A stretch of 64,000 bases of DNA from Dryas octopetala. Its lineage: Eukaryota; Streptophyta; Magnoliopsida; Rosales; Rosaceae. The stretch covers positions 9,893,896-9,957,895 of the forward strand of contig OY992837.1 of NCBI GenBank assembly GCA_963921425.1, written 5' to 3'. Below the pieces are notes generated by a model. The model was not told where the DNA came from and did no database searches. It was given only the letters and a program-made list of their open reading frames with translations. This document shows, in pieces, positions 22,698 to 34,783 of this stretch. Every line of letters begins with the position of its first letter. The first letter of the stretch is position 1. Made by a program: the position numbers and the translations under genes.

Positions 22698-25600
22698 TTA
22701 TCAATTAGCAACAATAAAAATTTAAAAGAAAAGGGCAAGTATGAAGTATATTGTGTTAATTATACAATGCGTTATCAAAACCAAAGCCCATATACAAGTA
22801 GACAGTCAAAGGGAACCAAATTTCTAACAAAACCCCACCAAATTAATGAGCTTGTTTATGGTAGTTGACCATTCTTAATTATACGAGTCTATGACCATTC
22901 TTATCCTAATCGAATTGACATCGGTTGGAACGGATCTCAACCCACTCGAATGTATTCAGAAAAGGCCTCTGTATGGCGCTATGGCCGGCTAAGCCTATGC
23001 ATTTGAAAAACATAAATAATGAAAGGGTTTCAGCTCACAGAGAGAACCTCTGCAAGTTTGGTCTTTTGAATTTGCCGTGGGATGAAGCCAAATGATTAGA
23101 GAGATGGATTATCTTATATATAAGAAGACTAGTGTTTAAAAGTTGGGGACAACTTTGCCAGCTGCAAAAACGTTTTATTTCTGGTCCATTAATTATTTCA
23201 GGAAAATCATGTACAAAAAGAAAGAAAATGAAGTAAATCATTTTAGAAGTTGATTTGAAGTAACGGCTCCCATCTCAATCTTCAATTTGGCTTCAGAATA
23301 TTCCAATTAGAAAAGGAACAAGGGCTTCATTTATTCACAAACAAGTTGGCCACACATATAATTATTGGCACTTGAATTTCCTGCATTATCATATGAGCCA
23401 TTTCCCCACCCAAACAACATTTTCTATTTGGTATGCACCAAAAGTTGATTTGTGTACTTTTTTACACCAGTAAATAAGATGGAAGTAAAAGGGACAGGGT
23501 ATGAGCCTATGAGGGCAGGCAAAGGGTACCCTTATTTTATAGGACAAAGACAAAGTAGGGGTCCCAATTCCAGTGGGGGCTTAACTGGGGAACAAAAGGG
23601 ACAGTTTACACGCCCACAAGCAGTAGCACAGTGATTCCAGTTCAGATCTGAACCATCACCTGAGTTAACAAAGTGGAGAGAATGGATAGTGACCCTTTAG
23701 TGAACAAGAACAAGACTGATGAAGAGAGAGTAAAGGGCAGATCAGAAGGGCCTTTGATTCTTCTTTCAAAGTTTGAATGAATACAAAACAACTCTGCTTT
23801 TGGCTTCCCTCCATTCAACCACAAATAAAGTAGAAAAGTAAAAGTAAAAGTTTTAGATTTCTTAAAAAAACTGGTAACCCGTGATTTGTTTGGCTCCAAA
23901 AAAAAAGGGTAATCTTTTGACATCGACCAGTTCACGAGTCACTGTTTGGGTCTGTTGAATGTTGATGTCTCTCACTCTCACTCACCACGTAACTTACAGT
24001 TAACAATTCTCACCCAGCCCCCAATGAGTCAAAGCTCCTGATAAAGACTTTATAATTATTAACCAGTTTGCCTCAACTATATATAATCAAATGGTATGGG
24101 ACGAATAGTAAACTCAAATTTTTTCGTTTACCTATGCATAAAATTTTGTGACCTTATACAGTTATACTTAACGGTAGCTAGAGTGTGACATTAGAATATT
24201 ATTTCGTTGCTAAACAAAATAATGACTTTATTATTGTATTCATCTGAAGTTTCTTTTGTTAGTGTTAGAGAGAGTGACTTAAATTAGTGTCATATTTATC
24301 ATTTCATGTTGGTTTTATAAAGTATACAGAAAATTAACTTGCACATACTAATGTCAAGATTTTTTGGAAAAACACCATACATGCATGTTCATGTTGACAA
24401 CTTAACTGATATGTATGGATTTGCATGATCAAACTCAATTACCCGTTTTTCTCACAACAGTGTGTGTATCCAAAGTTGATGCGAAAATCCTATACGAATA
24501 AAGAAGTAAGTGGTGGGGTTTTTCTTCTGATCAGAGAAATTATGATTTATTAATGTGCGAGTGTGAATTTGACCAAAATCGTATCAAAAGGTGAAACAAC
24601 ATATGATTCTGACAAAACATAGAGAGAGGTCAGAGGTGGGTGTTACTTTAAACCATGATATAGCAAAGAAAGCTTATATGGCCCTACCAGGATCCTAAAC
24701 CTAGGAACCCAATGCTGCATTATGGGTTTTCTTTTTCTTTTTTTTGGTCGAGCATTATGGGTTACTATCATGGATCTAGATCCAAATCTAGATCCTCGAC
24801 TATCATTACCTACTATGATGGAAGCAATCGAGGTCTCGAGTTCAAATCTTTTTCATCTTCTGAAATATCATTCGATGAAACGAAAATGATTTCGGTGTTT
24901 TTACCTCCTTCAGGCTGAAAATGATTAATCCATAAGAAAAACAAATTGCAGGTTACAAACTCAGCTTCAGGCTCTGTCCATAGTTGGGGTCAACATATAT
25001 CTGTATTCCAAATCTGATTTTCCACAATAAGACAATCTTGTTTACTTCAACTTAATAATATCACTAACCATTTTCAAAACATGCACGCTTCTCCCTCAAA
25101 TGTTATCACCTTGCCCCATAACAAACACAATCCACCTTGCCCCTTAACAAACACCAAAGGTCAGCAAAAACGGCAGCGTAGCCATAAATGAATTCAGCCG
25201 ATTTGGGATCCTCTCCTTGTCTTGACAACTTTAATTCTCAATCTAGCTCCTCTATTAGAAATTTAGGATAACCCTAGAATTTATAATACACGGTTTAGCG
25301 TCAAAACCCATATATTTACTAGGATAATAAGAGGATTACATTATTTATATTGTCATTCTGATGAGACAATTAGAACATATATGATATATGATCTAGAAAA
25401 TATGTGAAAATCCATGAAAGAGGCCGGCAAAGAATTTCCATTGATCTCTGAAACCTTCAACTCCTCTTCTTTAATGTGTAACAAGACACAGCCCCAAAAG
25501 TCAAACGCCATGACAAGGATTACATACAACTCTCAACTCTCTATTATTTATACCAATATGCAGACTTTGCATGCCCAGAAGAGTTTCATACCCAATTAAT

Positions 25601-25877
25601 TAAGCACCAATTCACATCACCCTGAAAACCCATACCCACATGCCCTATATCATGATTTTAAAAACAAATATAATAATGTAAAAAAAAAATTAGAAAAATA
25701 AAACAAGCCCAAATCAAAAACACCCACCCAGCCAATAATATTAATCAGATGATATCACTGATCAAAAGAAAAGAAAGATTCCAAGTGAGAATGAATTGAT
25801 GCAAACCAAACCAAACCCAAATCACAGTTTTCAACTTTTGGGGTTGGGGTATAATTGGGATTTAACAGTAATTTTTG

Positions 25878-26432
25878 TTATACACCGGTGAGGGCCTTGG
25901 AGGGTTCTCTCTGTGAAGGGCTTCTCCAAAACCCAGTGCTGTAAAAGCGGTCCCACATTTCCTTCTCAAGCCTCACCACCTCCTGGTCAGACGACATGTC
26001 GTCTTCGTAGTCGACATCCACCAACTTGTGGTGCAACGACGACGACGACATCATCTCCGGGATGGTCTCGAACACGGGGTGGAAATTAAACTCGGCGCCG
26101 TCGCAGCCGCACGAGGAGTACTTACAGTGGCGGAGCTGCAGCTGCTGCTGCTGATGCTGATGCTGCTGCAGCAGCCCCTTCTTCTTCAGCAGCCTCTGCC
26201 GGTGACGCTTCTTCAAAACCCGCCGGCAGAGCCCGGCCGGCACCTTGTAGATGACGAGCACGAGCAGGTTTACGAGCCCGCACGGGCAGCAGCAGGCCAC
26301 GGCGGCGCACTCGGCGGTGGTGCCGCCGGCCACCTCCGCAAACCGTGCGCTGCTGGTCGACACCTGGCTCTTCAGCAGCGGCTGCCGGCGCAGCGACGAG
26401 GGCTGCGGTAGGAACAGCTGCCTCGACGTCAT
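25878..26432 (-). CDS. Conserved plant protein of unknown function, Cys-rich hydrophobic core (single exon)
   Basis: A 184-residue intronless protein. Residues about 1-33 are Ser/Leu/Arg-rich (MTSRQLFLPQPSSLRRQPLL). A Cys-rich block ECAAVACCCPCGLVNLLVLV lies at about 41-60, continuing as a hydrophobic stretch that could be membrane-associated. It is followed by a strongly basic helix (RRVLKKRHRQRLLKKK) and a Gln/His-rich run encoded by CAG/CTG-like codons. The C-terminus carries an acidic stretch and LEKEMWDRFYSTGFWRSP, the part I recognise as conserved in plant relatives. From memory it resembles the Arabidopsis pair At5g06380/At3g11690, which sit beside FLA17 and FLA18; this is recall, not a search. 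Codon use is markedly GC-rich compared with the flanks. The start is the first in-frame ATG. No function is known to me. Confidence 0.88.
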   Translation of the reverse strand: MTSRQLFLPQPSSLRRQPLLKSQVSTSSARFAEVAGGTTAECAAVACCCPCGLVNLLVLVIYKVPAGLCRRVLKKRHRQRLLKKKGLLQQHQHQQQQLQLRHCKYSSCGCDGAEFNFHPVFETIPEMMSSSSLHHKLVDVDYEDDMSSDQEVVRLEKEMWDRFYSTGFWRSPSQREPSKALTGV

Positions 26433-27088
26433 GGTTCAAACGAAATGTGGATGAATGAAAAATGGTGGTGGGTTTTGTTTGCCTCGACGGAAAATGTAAC
26501 GTTTCTCGGGAAATGGGTTCCAATTTCTGGTTGAACCTGGTTGCGGTTCCTTTCTGCCAAAGCTCCAGAAATTGATGAACCCAGTTTCCAAAAAACGTTT
26601 AGGAATCTCAAAATATGTTCTTCCTCAATTTGTTTTGAATTGTGGGTTCCAAGAAATCGGAATCAGAAACGAAAATGGGTCAGGATCCAGAGCAAGGAGG
26701 AAGAAGATGAATCAGAGAGGGAATTCAATCCTTGCCCAGGGATCCTCAGAGACCCTTGGGACATAAAAAGGGTCACACAAAAAGTGGGGTGTCCTCCATG
26801 GAAGAGAAAAAGAGGTGGTGACTGTGAAAATGGATTTGGGCTCTTGTAAGAGTGAGGTCACAGCAAAGGGTATGTGTGGAAGTGCAGGTGATATAGGGGA
26901 GGGTCGAAAATGGGTGGGGGTGAGGAAATTGTGGTGCTTTGGGCGATTTTGATGATGGTTTGATACTTGGGGGGTTCTAATTGCGTTTGCTTTGTTTGAT
27001 TCAGTTGGTGTGGGGGGGTTGTTTGCTTTATTTGGGATCCTATAAAAATGGGAAGATGGGTAGGAATTAGTAAGATATTGATAGGATT

Positions 27089-27134
<46 letters not shown>

Positions 27135-28119
27135 GAATCAGTCAGAAGCAATCAAGTAGAGAGAGGAGGATGTAGGGATATCTTTTGTATGTGATTGAGT
27201 ATGTAGGATTTTTCTTAATATAATGTTCTAGTTTGTAACAAGATTTTGTTATTATATATTATGATACCAGGACTTTTCAAATGTGGTAAACTTCATTTTA
27301 AACTATAATGAAGTAGCACTTGTTATACTTGCTCTATATTGTAATTCAATAATAGGAATTATTTATTTTCTAAGTCTTTATTTAAGAATTGTAAAAAATT
27401 TAATAAATTCAAATCGTTAAGATATGCAATTGTGATTAAATAAATAGATGAATATAATGACTATCATAAATATTGAAAATGATAATCATTTAATCAAATT
27501 GTTAAACAATTTTTAATTTGTCTAATTTTTTTATAGAGACAATCCTTAGATAGAGAGTAATACAGAATAAATCCCACGAGTGATATTTCATTAGGACAAA
27601 AATGTGTTCTAACTCATTTAAACCGCAAATATATAATATTATAATTAATCAATCGGTTGAAACATATTTTTTTTAGTCATGCTTGATGTTGATTGTTGAT
27701 GGTTGTTCTAGTGAATTCCAGTATGATTTTTATGCAATTAGCAGGAAAGATAGGCAATTTTTTCTGTATAGGTGTTAAGTGGTATAATTAAAATATATTC
27801 TATTAATTAGTCGGTTAATTCAAGTGGTGGAAAAGGTAAAAGATAGATTAAATTAAGAGTCCATTAATTATAAGGTACTGACAAAGCAAAATATTAACCA
27901 AAACCACTCAATCTATTTTTATTAACTTGCGGACACTATCTACCAGCCCCCCAAAATACAATATGCGGACACCTTCCAAAAGAAATGCATCATAAACAAA
28001 CCAACTACACAAACAGCCCAAAACTGATATTTTTTTTTTTTTGCCAAATCGATCTCTTTCTTCAACTTTACCAAATCGCCAATTGTTCATCTTCACTCAC
28101 AAGCATCGTTCTGCAACTG
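26433..28119. other. Promoter side of the preceding gene and intergenic DNA
   Basis: The 5' UTR and promoter of the minus-strand gene at 25878-26432 should occupy the first several hundred bases; the CT/TC tract in transcript sense at 27093-27131 ((GA)n on plus) may be in or near its leader. Plus-strand reading frames at 26541-26849 are not recognisable. From 27200 onward the DNA is AT-rich with no gene. Confidence 0.45.
27093..27131. repeat. (GA)n microsatellite
   Basis: About 19 GA dinucleotides, roughly 660 bp upstream of the start codon of the minus-strand gene at 26432. Confidence 0.95.
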
Positions 28120-28446
28120 CAAGCCTGCAACTCCAAAAAAACTGCAGTTTCAGTTCGCTTTGCAGTTTCAGAAACTGCAGTTTCACTTGCAGTTAGTAAC
28201 TGCAGCTCCAATAAACTGCAGTTTCAGTTCACTTGCAGTTTCAGAAACTGCAGTTTCACTTACACAGCAACTGCAAGCTTGCAACTCAAATAAACTGCAG
28301 TTTCAGTTCATTTGCAGTTTCTGAAACTGCAGTTTCAATTCATTTGCAATTTCTGAAACTGCAGTTGCAACTCAAATAAACTGCAGTTTCAGTTCATTTT
28401 ACAGTTTCAGAAACTGCAGTTACTAAAACTGCAAGTGAAACTGCAG
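28120..28446. repeat. CTGCAG palindrome array
   Basis: About eleven CTGCAG hexamers occur in some 330 bp, most inside a larger palindrome GAAACTGCAGTTTC or AAACTGCAGTTTCAG, separated by 20-35 bp of related sequence (TTCA.TTGCAG, GCAACTCAAATAA). The units are irregular in spacing. It reads as a locally amplified palindromic motif, not coding sequence. Confidence 0.85.
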
Positions 28447-28669
28447 ATCCATTAGAAGGCTTCGATCAAGCACAGAGAGAGAGATAGAAAGAGGAAGTCG
28501 GTGGCATTACTCCCCTTTCTTGCATCGATTTGCTGCAGGTGGCGGCCAGCCGGCAGCGGGGAGGGTGGGTTGAGTCGGCGCCGGTGTAGGGAGCACACCG
28601 GTGGTCGCCATTCGTTGGGGGAAGGCCGGAGCAAGAAGCTTCGGTGTGGAGCAGTGTGGAGCAGTGTGG

Positions 28670-28751
<82 letters not shown>

Positions 28752-28800
28752 GGAGGAGTTTTAGTAAGGAGAAGAAACACTCACCAGAATGACTGAGTAC
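28447..28800. other. GC-rich island with long (GA)n run
   Basis: A GC-rich stretch (28500-28670) follows the palindrome array and leads into about 33 GA dinucleotides (28674-28740). Frames on either strand are produced by the repeat. It resembles the GC-rich (GA)n centres of the TIR elements at 11.3, 19.6 and 49 kb, but I could not find inverted ends around it. Confidence 0.5.
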
Positions 28801-31800
28801 TCTTTGCTGTCTCCTTGTTTTTGACGTTGTGACACTTCCATGGCAAAGTGATTCAATAGATCTCGCTCTCTTAAGCAGAACGCATCCATCTGATGTAAGT
28901 AAGTGGTAAGGATATCTAAGGTTTTAAACATATTTTTTTAATATCATAACTTACAAATGTGACCTTATTGTTAAATTTGAACAATAGGTATAGTAGAAGT
29001 TAAATAAAATGTTTGTCATGTATCTTAGAGTAATTAATTCTTAAATTAAAGTATATATTCGATATCTTTCGGTGTCTTTTTATGAGAATAAGAATATTAA
29101 AGTATTTGAAATTTTGTTGAAAATAAAAATGATAGAAACCCATACGTTCTTAAGTGTGGAGTCCAATCTTTTAATGCCAACATCCTCATGTTGTATTATT
29201 TTTTTCTCTGAGAAGGTCATGTTTTATTTTGTTGAATGACACTAAAAAATGCAATTCTTTAAACAAAATTTTCAATCTCTCTCTCTCTATATATCTCGTG
29301 AGTCTCATTTCATGTAAGAGGAATAAGAGTAAAATTAAGTGTTATATATACTTCTTTATTAGTGTGGTAATTCTTTTCACTTTTAGTTAAATGAGTCAAG
29401 CATGATACAAGTTATTTAAAATGTATTGTTACATATCTAAAATTTAGATCTTAAATAATGTGAGAATGTACGTGTTAGTTTTTATCTTTTATTTTTGATT
29501 CCTTAAGAGTGAGGATCGAACTTGGATGCAAGAATCTTTTATGACCCTTCCATCTAGCCACTCAATCAACTGCGTATATATAGGTATTTAACTTTGTGTA
29601 AATAAATGAGCCTTAAAGTAGACAAATAAATGAATCTAGAAAACATTGCCACATTATCTGAAACACAAATTTAAAATTCCTAGCAATACTCTTGTTTACA
29701 GTATAAATAAATTTTGAGCAACCGTGAATGACATGTATAATCACTGCTGGATTGAATTTGTAAGTGCTAAATTTAATAACTCACTTAACTCATTGTATTC
29801 GGTCTAAACGTTTAGTACAATAAATGCTTCCAATCGCTCAAACTTTATCCCTTTGATGAACAACACTATAATTTGAAATGTTCTTTTATGTAGTCAAACT
29901 CTCACTCTAATCATTGATTGTATACTTTTTATTTAAGTAAAGTCTATATTAACAGTTTGATAACAAAATATGTTAGACAACTCAAAAAGACAATATCATC
30001 TAACTATTGTCCAGTGTTATATCTTTCTACGATATCAAAAATGTCCCAAATTCCAATAACTTTATCCTAGATTCAAAAACCAAAAAACTCAATAAGACAA
30101 TAAAAGAAGTTTACACAGATAGAGTACTCACAAGTTCACTTAAAAGACCCATATGCCAACTCCCAAATATGTCCTTCTTAGTGCATATGGGATTTGGATC
30201 CTCTGTCTTACTTTTCTGCAAGGCTGTACTAGCTCAAATTTAGGCCTTTGAAGACAAAGTAGAGAAAGAAAGAATAATAAGAGAAAAATTATCTTGAAAG
30301 GCTCAGATTTGAATCTAATACCAGCTTTGCAGAAAACAAAACAGGGATCCAGTTCCGTACATATGCATGCTTTGTTGGTACAATTTAATTAACCTCCTTT
30401 AGCCAATCTAACAAGAGGGTCTCCTAAACACCACATGTGCCGTGAGTCCGTGACTCATTTGACCAACATGTGTAATGAATTAATGGTAATTAATTTATTT
30501 CTGTGACTTGTGTCCAAATGAAAGAAACAAATTAAGCAAACTCCATGTATGCCGCGTACTTGAGATGGGACTTGGGAGTGGTTTGTAATTTTCTTGTAGA
30601 TGATGACTAGATTTAAGGCATTGAAACTGTGGGGCCTTTGCTGACGTGTAATTTGGATATTTGGATGGGAATAGACAGACACCCTCACGTTTAGATGTGA
30701 CCTGCTTTGTCACGCTACTAAGCCTCTTTCACTGTGCCACCACTCACCAACCACACAACCTCAGCTGTAAAAATAAAAAATAAAAATCTATGTCTGTAAT
30801 GCAGGCCAGGAAGTGATTTTTGTTATTGAACCAACTCAATCAAGGTCACGAGGCAGAGTCCATCTTGTCACGTTATATGCTTTAATTATATAACATGTCA
30901 CTGGCTTATTTGCATGTCCAAGAGCTACTTCCCTCCACACAAATATTTGTATATGACGTCTACAAGTTGCATTCATATTGATAAAGCTTGTCAAGAACCA
31001 TTTGTACACAATTGCATTCATTTCATTAATGTGTCACATCAAACATAAGAACGATTTAGAGCTAGCTTACTAATTATCGATCCAATTGAGACTTAATTTA
31101 TCATTCATTAAATGCAAATCAGGAAATATCTAGATTATTCAACAAAACAATTAAATTAAGATTGTGGTGAAGTTTTATTGCTTTTTGTCAACTAGGAATA
31201 TTAAATTCAAAGGATCAATAATAGATAGCCACGTATACATTTTCAAAACTATATAAGTGGGCTTTCTGATTTTATATTTGAGTAGAGATAGGTGAGTCAT
31301 ATGAGTTCTGTGAGCCAACTATATAATACTTTAGTCATGCAATCTATGGTTATTGATTGGCCAACTATAATTTTCTATTTAGAGAGAGTTGGAAGATTGA
31401 TTGACTGAATAGATGAGCTATGAAAACTCAATCTATTTTTCATGTTTAACTAATTGAGTAAAATACTATTTGGGTATGTATCTTAATTCAACTTGGCTCA
31501 AATAGTTGTAGATGGAAAAAGAAAAAAGATAGAGAAATATAGTTCTTACTTCTATATATATGATGCTTTAATTTATCTGATAAATTTTTGAAAGAGGACT
31601 CTACTCTTTAGAGAGAAAATTTGGTCAGTATATAGCATGCAATCACTTTTTGATCCTTCTATCTTTACATATTTACTTTTCAACTACTATAAAGCCTATA
31701 ATATAAATTTTCATAATCAAACGTAGTTGTATGTTATATGTAATTATCGTACTAATTAAAGATAAACTCTCCTTAAGAGAGGTGTTTTCTAAAGAAAATT

Positions 31801-34065
31801 ATAACATATATGATATAACCTAAAATCAATTGACATTGGCTGAAGAGGCCCAACACTTTATAAACTACTACGGAAGACTTTATATTCTATATGTTGGATC
31901 TTTTTTTTAACACAGCCTTCACGTATAGCATCACTTAAGTCAAACACGTGAATAACTCATATTGGAGAACGTGGGAGCACGTATGACAATTTTGCCCAAC
32001 ACATGGATTGTTTACTCTAATATCACTAAAGAAATTGAAGTGTCCAATCAAAACCAAATGTAATAGGTAAAAAACCCAAGATCTTATAAACCACTATGAA
32101 AGGTTTTACATTGTAGGATATTTCTCACAATATTTTCTTGCATATACATGAATGAGGACTTCTAGCAATCTTTTATAATGTTCAACTTAATTGTGGAATT
32201 GATTGTGCTTGTCCATATTTATATTAATGGCCTAAAACTGGTCTCATCATGTTGATCCCTGTTTCATAAGGGGTGGATGTGGATCATGTCTCATCTAATG
32301 GACCTAATTTTTGCCTGATATGATCAGAAAACGTCATATTCAAGTTGGGTTTTTGCCCTCTTATTATCAAGGCATCACGCCTGGCTATAAGTATTTCCTG
32401 CTTGGCATGCACATGCACCCAATTCTAATCGGAAAATATGAGCTCTAGTCAAAGCTCAATAGTTTTGGATCCTATTAGAAATGTGTGAACCAAATACAAC
32501 TATTCCACATCAAATAAGTAATTGTCTATTATTAGGTATTTTTAACAAAATTAAACAATAAATTAAGGGGAACATGTGTGCAAGTATCTAGCATCAGATA
32601 AGTAAGCAATCATGAAGAAGCAAAACAAGTAAGCATGACACTTAAGATGCTAAACCTTAAACCCTAATACTATATACACCTAAGATAATACTACTTGAGA
32701 TCTTTGGCTTAGTTATTCTTTGCTTTAATTCTTAAGAAATATATCTTTCATCTCTTAAAAGATGAAAGATATATTGTGTTGAAATGATGTGTTAGTACTT
32801 AGTACACATGTCACTATTTAATTGTTGAACCAAACGTTTTTAATAAATCCATGTCAAACTCTGATCCGATCCTTAAAAAGCTCACTGGTACTCAAGTCAA
32901 TTCCTTTTAGGGTAAAATAAAATTAATAAGAGCAAAATTGAAAATTTTGGAATGTTTTTAGACCTTGGTGCACTGATCAAATTTTTGGATGATTTGGAAA
33001 GCCCGAAAACCACTATTGGCGTTAGAAACTAGAAAGCCCAACTTTTGGTTGTTGGACTGATTGGGTCGTTTTTTAAAGTTTGGATTGAACTTGATATTTA
33101 CTTTTGGTCTGCAAAATTTTTAATTGGACTGAACTACTAAAATATCGTCTTGTTTGGTGCGAAATGGGATTGGACTATTGTCCACTTTAATGAAAATATG
33201 AAATAGTTAATAGTCCAATAGTTGGGATAACTTGACCTCAAATTTTAGCCAAATGACACTTTTGGTCCCAGTATTTTCATGAAATTTCTACTTTGGTCAT
33301 GTTCTTTTAATTTTGACAATTTCAGTGTTGTACTTTCAATACGATAATAATTAAGTTCAAATCGTTAATCTCGTTTAAGTTGATAATGAAAATTTTGATA
33401 TGCATTATATGTTAATGACATTTCAGACATCTTACTCCATCCTTATATATGAAATTACTATGTTATCTTGGACTATGTCTAATCCAATTGTAAGAGACCA
33501 TCCATTTTCTGGTTATCAAACATTGGTCTTGAACTATTGTCAAATTAATTAATTGGAATCCTCTAATCCAGTCTCACAATTAGTCCAAGAATGAGGTGTG
33601 TAACGAAGATACAGCAAAGACAACAAATAGTCAATAGAATATTTCCATCATTTTACAATCTCCTTTTTTGTTATTCATGTCAATTCTTGATACAATATAC
33701 AGAAGCATTCCATGAAGAAAAATACAGTACATGATACATGATGGACTCATCATTGATAATACCCAGTTTTGGTCAACTAATTAATTGAACAACCATATTC
33801 CCTTTTATTCCCAAGAACTACTTCCTACTCTCACATTTTCTAAAAGACCATTCACATTCATAGAACAAGTCTCTGCATTGACCGCTAAATCACGTGAAGG
33901 TCTTTATAATATGACAAATAAAACGTACATGCATGTCAGCAATACCTGATGAGTAGTTATAAGAAAAAAGGAAGAGAGAGAGAGAGAGAGACCTCAAAAT
34001 ATATGTACAAATGGAAGACATGCAAAACATTGACCCGCCCTCCAACAATTAACAAGGAAATTAAC
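28801..34065. other. Intergenic DNA
   Basis: AT-rich with no supported gene. Frames at 30007, 30455, 30495 and 30836 are under 80 codons with no recognised motif. A short (GA)n is present at about 33972-33990, on the 3' side of the small gene that follows. No TIR pair or LTR pair was recognised here. Confidence 0.45.
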
Positions 34066-34617
34066 TCAATATACATGTGCCTTGAGGGCCTTAAATTCAA
34101 TGATCCCTTTGTAAAGAGCCTGCCTGTTGAGTGGCATGGTGTCCTCAATTTTGGAGGCATGACCCTGCAAGTTTGGGACAGCACCCTCCATTTTCATCAC
34201 AACCTGCCCATCTCTGGCCTGCTTTGTCAAGCGCTTCTTGCGGTACTCTTTGTTATTTGATGAAGGTTCCACAACATCATCTGCAAACCTAACACTCTTC
34301 TTGGATTGAGTTTTCTCAGACCCTATAGACCCCCCAAAAACAAAATTAATTATAAAATTGGGAGTGTTAGAATTCAAAGTGCATGTGGGAAAATACTGAA
34401 AAATAAGAGGAAGAGATAATTGAAAGTTTTGCATACCACCCAATTTTTTGGGGTGATGATCATGATCATGGGACTTACAAAGCAAACCACCCAATTCACA
34501 TTCAATGTTCTTCATGAAATGAGAGAGGAGACGCTTGTGGACTTGGTGGGCAAGGAGAACCACACTTCCAGACACAGCAAACACAGCCATGAACCCAACT
34601 CCAATAGAGTTTTCCAT
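34066..34617 (-). CDS. Small membrane-anchored conserved plant protein with VRFADD motif (two exons)
   Basis: Read as two exons, 34617..34437 and 34322..34066, with donor GGTG|GTATGC and acceptor CTATAG|GGTC. This gives 145 residues. The 114-bp intron is a multiple of three and stop-free, so an unspliced 183-residue reading is also open; the spliced form is preferred because the retained piece is Phe/Leu/Asn-rich and interrupts a charged region. Residues about 6-25 form a single membrane segment (IGVGFMAVFAVSGSVVLLAH), followed by a His-rich stretch SHDHDHHPKK, then KKSVRFADDVVEPS, NNKEYRKK and MPLNRQALYKGIIE, which I recognise as conserved in a plant family without known function. There is a TATA-like box upstream. 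No catalytic motif is seen. Confidence 0.75.
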   Translation of the reverse strand: MENSIGVGFMAVFAVSGSVVLLAHQVHKRLLSHFMKNIECELGGLLCKSHDHDHHPKKLGGMQNFQLSLPLIFQYFPTCTLNSNTPNFIINFVFGGSIGSEKTQSKKSVRFADDVVEPSSNNKEYRKKRLTKQARDGQVVMKMEGAVPNLQGHASKIEDTMPLNRQALYKGIIEFKALKAHVY

Positions 34618-34775
34618 GATCTCTCTCTCTTTCTCTCTCTTGAAATGTAATTAATTAGTACTTCAATTTGGGTCGAACACTACCAACATTTTGTCCCAAA
34701 AAGCACATGGAAAAGGCAAGCAAACCCATTTTTTTTAATGGGAAGTTGTTGTTAGAATGAGGTTGGTAGAATGTG

Positions 34776-34783
34776 TATATATA
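34776..34783 (-). promoter_or_regulatory. TATA-like box of the VRFADD-motif gene
   Basis: TATATATA on the minus strand lies about 160 nt upstream of the start codon at 34617, with a CT-rich leader between them. Spacing suits a plant TATA box; the transcription start itself is not visible. Confidence 0.45.

Larger units (their letters stand above)
20114..25877. other. Intergenic DNA
   Basis: No gene supported. Contents: a (TA)n run at about 20482-20508; a direct duplication of about 55 bp at 21714-21831; a TIR element at 22413-22697; AT-rich unique-looking sequence elsewhere. The last 400-500 bp before 25877 is probably the 3' UTR of the minus-strand gene that follows. Short reading frames at 21531, 23452, 23642, 24712 and 25414 do not resemble proteins I know. 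Confidence 0.5.

Noticed and set aside
24712..24918. 68-codon Ser-rich frame at 24.7 kb
   Set aside because: No recognised relatives and no nearby gene structure; most likely chance.
28466..28792. Frames of 60-104 codons in the 28.5-28.8 kb GC-rich stretch
   Set aside because: Dominated by (GA)n translated as Arg-Glu or Ser-Leu; no intron or homology support.
31800..32200. Similar phrases about CCCAA..TTATAAACCACTA at 31.85 and 32.08 kb suggesting an LTR-like repeat
   Set aside because: The similarity is short and patchy; no primer-binding site, polypurine tract or coding domain was found.
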